From positions 356,428 to 420,427 of the forward strand of contig MABD01000009.1 in the NCBI GenBank assembly GCA_002162955.1: a stretch of DNA of 64,000 nucleotides, in the 5' to 3' direction. The number at the start of each line of letters is the position of its first letter. The stretch's first letter is position 1. Made by a program: the position numbers and the translations under genes. The stretch is from Gammaproteobacteria bacterium 45_16_T64 (GTDB taxonomy: Bacteria; Pseudomonadota; Gammaproteobacteria; Pseudomonadales; Ketobacteraceae). A model generated the notes under the pieces. It did no database searches and had not been told where the DNA came from. It worked only from the letters and a program-made list of their open reading frames with translations. This document shows positions 59,364 to 64,000 of this stretch, one piece after another.

Positions 59364-60485
59364 ATGTCAAATCGCTTTCTCAAGCCGTGCACTGCGTTTG
59401 CGTTGCCTAGCTTGTTACTTACATCTGGGGCTGTACTCGCCGAGTACAAATTTAATTTTCCAGAACCCGTATCACCCGTCACCAAAGAAGTATTCGATCT
59501 TCACATGATGACATCGGCAGTTGCCTTGATCATCATGGTGCTCGTCACCATCTTCTTTGTCTACTCTATTTACAAATTCCGCAAATCCAAGAACTACGAA
59601 CCCGACCAAGAATTTCATAAGGGCTGGTTTGGAACCTGGTCGTGGGCATTAGTTCCCGCCATCGTACTGGGAATTGATTTGACCATTGCTGGTAGCGCAA
59701 GTTCGACATTTGATTTAATCGAAGACAAAACGCCTGCGGATCTCACCGTTAAGGTTACCGGCTCTCAATGGAAATGGACTTACGAGTACATGGAAGACGA
59801 CGTAAAAATCGTCAGCACATTACTCCCCAAAGAAGAGGCCGGTGAACTATACCTACGTACCGTAGATAACCCCCTCGTACTCCCTACCGATCGCCGGGTG
59901 CGTTTCCTACATACCGCCACTGACGTTTTACACGCCTGGTGGGTACCCGCCATTGCGGTCAAGAAGGACTCTATTCCAGGTTATATAAATGAAACCTGGA
60001 CCATCATTGAAAAAGAAGGCAATTATCACGGTCAGTGTGCTGAGAACTGCGGCACTGGACACGCCTTTATGCCAATTCAAGTCAATGCCATTGCCGGTGA
60101 AGAATTTGATACCTGGATGAGCAAACAAAAAGAAATCAAACTCGCAAAAATGGCAGAAGCAGCTTCCGGTAAAGTATGGGCACTGGATGAGCTAATGACC
60201 AAAGGTGAGGAACTCTACAACAAGAACTGTAGCGCATGCCACAAACCTGATGGTTCCGGCATACCTCCAGTATTCCCACCACTTAAGGGCAGCGCAATTG
60301 CGTTAGGTGATGTTAGTAAACATCTAGAAGTTGTCATCAAAGGGGCTTCAGGAACAGCAATGGCAGCCTGGGGTAACCAATTAGATGACCTAGAGCTAGC
60401 AGCTATTATTACCTATGAAAGAAACGCATGGGAAAATAATACTGGCGATGCAGTCCAACCTTCCGATGTCAAAGCCGCTCGATAA
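59364..60485 (+). CDS. coxB: Cytochrome c oxidase subunit II with fused cytochrome c domain (caa3 type)
   Basis: Subunit II takes electrons from cytochrome c through its CuA centre. The 373-residue precursor has a signal peptide (cleavage likely after VLA, residue 26) and two membrane helices (about 50-70 and 92-112). The periplasmic CuA domain carries His190, Cys225, Glu227, Cys229, His233 and Met236 (QCAENCGTGHAFM). The C-terminal extension (about 270-350) is a class I cytochrome c domain with CSACH (Cys289, Cys292, His293) and probable axial Met333, so electrons can pass directly within the subunit. AAGGA precedes the ATG. Confidence 0.97.
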   Translation: MSNRFLKPCTAFALPSLLLTSGAVLAEYKFNFPEPVSPVTKEVFDLHMMTSAVALIIMVLVTIFFVYSIYKFRKSKNYEPDQEFHKGWFGTWSWALVPAIVLGIDLTIAGSASSTFDLIEDKTPADLTVKVTGSQWKWTYEYMEDDVKIVSTLLPKEEAGELYLRTVDNPLVLPTDRRVRFLHTATDVLHAWWVPAIAVKKDSIPGYINETWTIIEKEGNYHGQCAENCGTGHAFMPIQVNAIAGEEFDTWMSKQKEIKLAKMAEAASGKVWALDELMTKGEELYNKNCSACHKPDGSGIPPVFPPLKGSAIALGDVSKHLEVVIKGASGTAMAAWGNQLDDLELAAIITYERNAWENNTGDAVQPSDVKAAR

Positions 60486-60501
60486 AATAGAGGAGATAAC
60501 T

Positions 60502-62100
60502 ATGAGTACAACTACCACTCACGAAGATCATCACCACGCTCCTCCGACAGGATTTGGGCGTTGGCTATTCAGCACGAACCACAAAGATATCGGTACCATG
60601 TATCTTATCTTTTCGCTCATCATGCTGTTTATTGGCGGCGGCATGGCAATGCTTATCCGCGCAGAGTTATTTTATCCTGGCCTACAATTTTTGGAGCCTG
60701 ATTTATTTAATAACTTAGTCACCGTGCACGCAATTATTATGGTATTTGGCGTCGTCATGCCTGCCGCAGCAGGCATGGCAAACTGGATGGTACCATTACA
60801 AATTGGTGCCCCTGACATGGCCTTGCCGAGGTTAAACAACCTCAGCTTTTGGCTTTTACCCGCGGCAGCTATACTGCTTATGCTATCGGTTATCGTACCA
60901 TTTTTTGGTGGCGGCACACCGGTAAATACAGGCTGGACACTCTACCCTCCACTGTCAATTCAATCCGGCATGGGCATGGATTTACTGATATTCACTATGC
61001 ACACCCTGGGTATTTCGTCCATTCTTGCAGCTATCAATATCGTCACCACGATCATTAATATGCGTGCTCCAGGCCTTACCATGATGAAATTACCACTTTT
61101 CATTTGGGCATGGTTGTTTACCGGCATATTATTAATCATGATCATGCCTGCACTCGCTGGCGGCGTAACCATGTTGCTGTTCGACCGCCATTTTGGCACC
61201 AGCTTCTTTGATGCCGCTGGCGGTGGAGACCCAGTGTTGTTTCAACATCTATTCTGGTTCTTTGGTCACCCAGAAGTATATGTATTGCTGCTTCCCTCTA
61301 TCGGGGTGTTAGGCGTTATCGTTCCTACCTTTTCGAGAAAGCCATTATTTGGATACAAATCCTTAGTATGGGGTATGGGCGTATTATTATTACTCGGCAT
61401 GGTCGTTTGGGCACACCACCAATACACCATTGGTATGTCAGTCGCCGCAACCAATTACTTTATGATTGGTACCATACTGATATCCATTCCCGTTGGGTTA
61501 ATGCTGTTTAACTTCATGCTAACGATGTGGCGTGGCGCCATGACGTTTGAAACACCGATGCTATTTGCGATAGCTATTATCGTCATGTTCTCGTTTGCGG
61601 GAACCACCGGCGTAATGCTTGCGGTTGTTCCAGCCGATTTACAATATCACGACACCTACTTTGTTGTTGCTCATTTCCATTACGCACTGATCCCTGGAGC
61701 ACTGTTTGGTCTATATGCTGGTGTATTCTTCTGGCTGCCCAAATGGACAGGTCACATGTACAACGAAACCTTAGGTAAGATCTTCTTTTGGTGGACAACC
61801 ATTGGATTTAACCTCACGTTCTTCCCTCAGCACTTTTCAGGCCTCGCTGGCATGCCAAGACGGATAGTAGATTACAGCGTGCAATTTGTTGAGTTCAATC
61901 AAATTTCGAGTATCGGTGCCTTTATCTTCGGCCTATCGCATTTACTGTTCGTATATATCATTATCCAAACAGTACGCGGTGGAGAGAAAGCGGCAGATAA
62001 GCCGTGGGAAGGCGCGCAAATTGGAACCCCTGGATTAGAGTGGACACTCTCCTCTCCTCCACCGTTTCACAGCTTTGAAACGCCACCGACTGTAAAGTAA
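60502..62100 (+). CDS. coxA: Cytochrome c oxidase subunit I
   Basis: Subunit I holds heme a and the heme a3-CuB centre where oxygen is reduced. I start at the ATG at 60502 after AGAGGAG, giving 532 residues; an in-frame start at 60415 lies inside coxB. About 12 membrane helices are present. Ligands visible are His76 (low-spin heme), His256 with cross-linked Tyr260 (HPEVY), His305/His306 (VWAHHQ, CuB), His391 (heme a3) and His393 (heme a) in VVAHFHY. The HPEVY tyrosine marks the A-type heme-copper family. The gene is 16 bases after coxB. Confidence 0.98.
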   Translation: MSTTTTHEDHHHAPPTGFGRWLFSTNHKDIGTMYLIFSLIMLFIGGGMAMLIRAELFYPGLQFLEPDLFNNLVTVHAIIMVFGVVMPAAAGMANWMVPLQIGAPDMALPRLNNLSFWLLPAAAILLMLSVIVPFFGGGTPVNTGWTLYPPLSIQSGMGMDLLIFTMHTLGISSILAAINIVTTIINMRAPGLTMMKLPLFIWAWLFTGILLIMIMPALAGGVTMLLFDRHFGTSFFDAAGGGDPVLFQHLFWFFGHPEVYVLLLPSIGVLGVIVPTFSRKPLFGYKSLVWGMGVLLLLGMVVWAHHQYTIGMSVAATNYFMIGTILISIPVGLMLFNFMLTMWRGAMTFETPMLFAIAIIVMFSFAGTTGVMLAVVPADLQYHDTYFVVAHFHYALIPGALFGLYAGVFFWLPKWTGHMYNETLGKIFFWWTTIGFNLTFFPQHFSGLAGMPRRIVDYSVQFVEFNQISSIGAFIFGLSHLLFVYIIIQTVRGGEKAADKPWEGAQIGTPGLEWTLSSPPPFHSFETPPTVK

Positions 62101-62175
62101 TAGCGTTAACTGCAGTCGCGACAGGTTGCCCACTTGATAGGCAATCTGTCGCAGCAACCGATTACAGGAGAGACT

Positions 62176-62304
62176 ATGAATAATTCTCAGCAAGATACCG
62201 ATTTGCAAAAATCAAATACCAGAGTCGCGCTATTTTTTGGTGCAATGGCCATTGCAAGTTTATGCTTGGCTGCCTATGGCATAAGCAAAAGCTTGGCTGT
62301 TTAG
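62176..62304 (+). CDS. Cytochrome oxidase small assembly protein-like (42 residues)
   Basis: A 42-codon gene between coxA and ctaG. It begins with an ATG seven bases after AGGAGAG and ends 12 bases before ctaG. The product is a polar N-terminus (MNNSQQDTDLQKSN) followed by one membrane helix (VALFFGAMAIASLCLAAYGI). A single-helix small protein is commonly found at this place in gammaproteobacterial cox operons and has been called an oxidase small assembly protein. Its role is inferred from position and topology only. Confidence 0.78.
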   Translation: MNNSQQDTDLQKSNTRVALFFGAMAIASLCLAAYGISKSLAV

Positions 62305-62316
62305 CGGGGATTTGCT

Positions 62317-62970
62317 ATGAATGAGCTAAATCAAGATCCACAGCAGGAAACAGGTAAACGTAGTACTAAGCGAACAGTAGCCACACTTGCATTGGTCACT
62401 ATACTAATGTTTGGTTTTGCGTTTGCCATGGTGCCATTATATCGGCTGGTATGTTCCGTCACCGGAATCAATAGCATCGCAACCAATAGCGGCCGCACTC
62501 TTGCTGAAAATATCGTAACAACTACAGACACGGTCAGCGAAAGAAACATCACCGTACAGTTTGATGCAACGATAAACGGTAACGTAGCGTGGGAATTTAG
62601 ACCGTCCGTTCGTTCCATCGTAGTTAAACCCGGTGAAAAAACGACAATTAGTTATTACGTAAAAAACCATTCAGATGAGGCCGTAGTGACGCAGTCAATC
62701 CCAGGTGTAACCCCATGGCAAGCCACCAAGCACTTGAAGAAAATCGAGTGTTTCTGTTTTGACACTCAAACATTGCAGGCAGGTGAAGCAAAGGATATGG
62801 GGCTTCAATTTGTGATCGACCCAGAACTGCCGGACGATATCAGCACCATTACTTTGTCCTACACTATAATGGATACCAATCGGTCTGAGTCATTGACGCC
62901 TAATACAGACAACATCCCAACTGTAGGCTCCGATAGCACAGCCAGTAATAACAAAAATACAAACAGTTAA
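62317..62970 (+). CDS. ctaG: Cytochrome c oxidase copper-assembly protein Cox11/CtaG
   Basis: Cox11 delivers copper to the CuB site of subunit I. The 217-residue protein has one N-terminal membrane helix (about 21-40) followed by a periplasmic immunoglobulin-like domain. The copper-binding pair Cys145 and Cys147 lies in KKIECFCFDTQ, with a third conserved cysteine at 46 (LYRLVCSVTGI). The N-terminal block FAMVPLYRLVCSVTGI is the family hallmark. A disordered Ser/Asn/Thr-rich tail ends the protein. It lies between the small membrane protein and coxC. Confidence 0.95.
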   Translation: MNELNQDPQQETGKRSTKRTVATLALVTILMFGFAFAMVPLYRLVCSVTGINSIATNSGRTLAENIVTTTDTVSERNITVQFDATINGNVAWEFRPSVRSIVVKPGEKTTISYYVKNHSDEAVVTQSIPGVTPWQATKHLKKIECFCFDTQTLQAGEAKDMGLQFVIDPELPDDISTITLSYTIMDTNRSESLTPNTDNIPTVGSDSTASNNKNTNS

Positions 62971-62989
62971 CGATAAGGACTAGGGAAAC

Positions 62990-63871
62990 ATGACAGCAAC
63001 TGCAAGTTCTGAACATTATTATGTACCCGAAGGAAGCCGATGGCCCATCATTGGTGTAATAGGTATTTTCTTTGTGGTTCTTGGTATGGCGCTTTGGGTA
63101 AACGATATTACCTTTGCACCATACTTAACATTGACCGGTACGCTCATCATCGCGTATTTATTCTTTGGATGGTTTGGCGATGTAATCGATGAAAGCATGT
63201 CTGGTAAATACAGCACACAAGTAGACACGTCCTTTCGCCAAGGAATGATTTGGTTTATCACCTCAGAAGTATTTTTCTTTATTGCATTATTTGGAACGCT
63301 GTATTACATCCGCGCCATTTCGCTCCCATGGTTAGGTGGTGAAGGCCACTTAGGCAGTTCAAACTTATTATGGGACGGGTTTCAAGCAACTTGGCCACTA
63401 CTTGCAACTCCCGGTGCTGGTGGAGAGTATGTGCAAGGAAAAGAAGCCATGGGGGCGGGAGGCATACCGCTATACAATACCATTATCCTATTATCGAGTG
63501 GTGCAACGCTCACATGGGCACACTGGGGATTGAAAAAAGATAGTAAGAGTCAGCTAGTCGGTGGATTAGCACTTACCGTTCTACTCGGCTTTATCTTCTT
63601 CGGCTTTCAAGCCTACGAGTATTATCACGCGTACAACGAAATGGACCTAAGGCTAGATTCAGGTGTATACGGTTCCACTTTCTATATGCTAACGGGCTTC
63701 CATGGTATGCACGTTACTATAGGAACCATTATGCTGCTTGTGATATTAATTCGTAGTATAAAAGGCCATTTTAGCCACGAAAAACACTTCGCGTTCGAAG
63801 CCGTCGCCTGGTATTGGCACTTTGTCGATGTTGTATGGCTTGGACTATACTTCTTTGTATATTGGCTATGA
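62990..63871 (+). CDS. coxC: Cytochrome c oxidase subunit III
   Basis: Subunit III stabilises the oxidase and binds lipid near the proton-uptake path. The 293-residue protein has about seven membrane helices and the typical segments FRQGMIWFITSEVFFFIALFG, TLTWAHWG, and the end HFAFEAVAWYWHFVDVVWLG. The glutamate in ITSEVFFF is the conserved lipid-facing acid of the family. It begins 19 bases after ctaG. The next 129 bases to the window edge hold no gene start I can support; a SURF1-like gene often follows in relatives but is not visible. Confidence 0.96.
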   Translation: MTATASSEHYYVPEGSRWPIIGVIGIFFVVLGMALWVNDITFAPYLTLTGTLIIAYLFFGWFGDVIDESMSGKYSTQVDTSFRQGMIWFITSEVFFFIALFGTLYYIRAISLPWLGGEGHLGSSNLLWDGFQATWPLLATPGAGGEYVQGKEAMGAGGIPLYNTIILLSSGATLTWAHWGLKKDSKSQLVGGLALTVLLGFIFFGFQAYEYYHAYNEMDLRLDSGVYGSTFYMLTGFHGMHVTIGTIMLLVILIRSIKGHFSHEKHFAFEAVAWYWHFVDVVWLGLYFFVYWL

Positions 63872-64000
63872 GTCAACAATAATAACAGACACAAAAAAGG
63901 GCGTTAATTACGCACTGCTGTCCCACAGTGAGTGACTAAATAAGAAAGCCTGAATCTAAATAGATATAATGTGAGTGCGAACAAACGTTATAGCTATAAG

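Overview
The window is a chromosomal segment of a Gram-negative gammaproteobacterium, probably a marine or saprophytic relative of the Pseudomonadales/Cellvibrionales. The evidence is gene order: the mla-kds-lpt-rpoN-hpf-ptsN-rapZ-ptsO cluster, tldD-nitrilase-yhdP-rng-maf-mreDCB followed by divergent gatCAB, hemA-prfA-prmC, lolB-ispE-tRNA(Gln)-prs-rplY-pth-ychF, and a coxB-coxA-ctaG-coxC operon all follow Pseudomonas-like arrangements. Base composition looks moderate (mid-40s % G+C by eye). I see no phage, insertion sequence, CRISPR array or rRNA.

Layout. 1-5701: mlaE (partial) and mlaF for phospholipid trafficking, a Na+/Ca2+ exchanger, the Kdo-precursor genes kdsD and kdsC, then lptC, lptA and lptB for LPS export. 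5702-9868: rpoN with a near-perfect sigma-54 promoter in front of it, hpf, and the nitrogen PTS genes ptsN, rapZ and ptsO. 10086-24530: mgtE, the two TldD/TldE protease genes flanking darP, a nitrilase-fold amidase, the giant AsmA-like yhdP, rng, maf, and the cell-shape genes mreB, mreC and mreD. 24799-28118: gatCAB. 28188-32880 is an accessory surface-protein block: a 770-residue secreted beta-helix/glycine-rich protein, an autotransporter-type beta-barrel protein and a small helical protein. 32912-44481: moeB, prmC, prfA, hemA, a TPR lipoprotein, lolB, ispE, tRNA-Gln, prs, rplY, pth, ychF and tRNA-Met. 44655-58702 is a second accessory block: a Calx-beta/autotransporter adhesin paralogous to the first barrel protein, a LysR regulator, a split ACAD11-like pair (acyl-CoA dehydrogenase plus kinase), a predicted fatty-acid alpha-dioxygenase carrying a catalase-like C-terminal domain, a MalT-type LuxR regulator and two small proteins (one DUF1820). 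59364-63871: an aa3/caa3-type cytochrome c oxidase operon including a 42-residue protein.

How they fit together. The housekeeping blocks build and maintain the envelope (LPS transport, lipid asymmetry, lipoprotein sorting, cell shape) and translation. The most interesting stretch is 48567-57764. A heme enzyme with the cyclooxygenase-type Gln/His/Tyr/His catalytic set is joined to a catalase-like domain, a combination that could make and then convert lipid hydroperoxides. It lies tail-to-tail with a kinase/dehydrogenase pair of the type that degrades 4-hydroxyacyl-CoAs, and the locus has a regulator gene at each end. A bacterial oxylipin-making and hydroxy-fatty-acid-degrading locus is an inference that needs biochemical proof. 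Other points worth following are the sigma-54 promoter with a structured leader upstream of rpoN, an mreC gene with no conventional start codon for its conserved N-terminus, and a three-fold repeat inside the glycine-rich protein.
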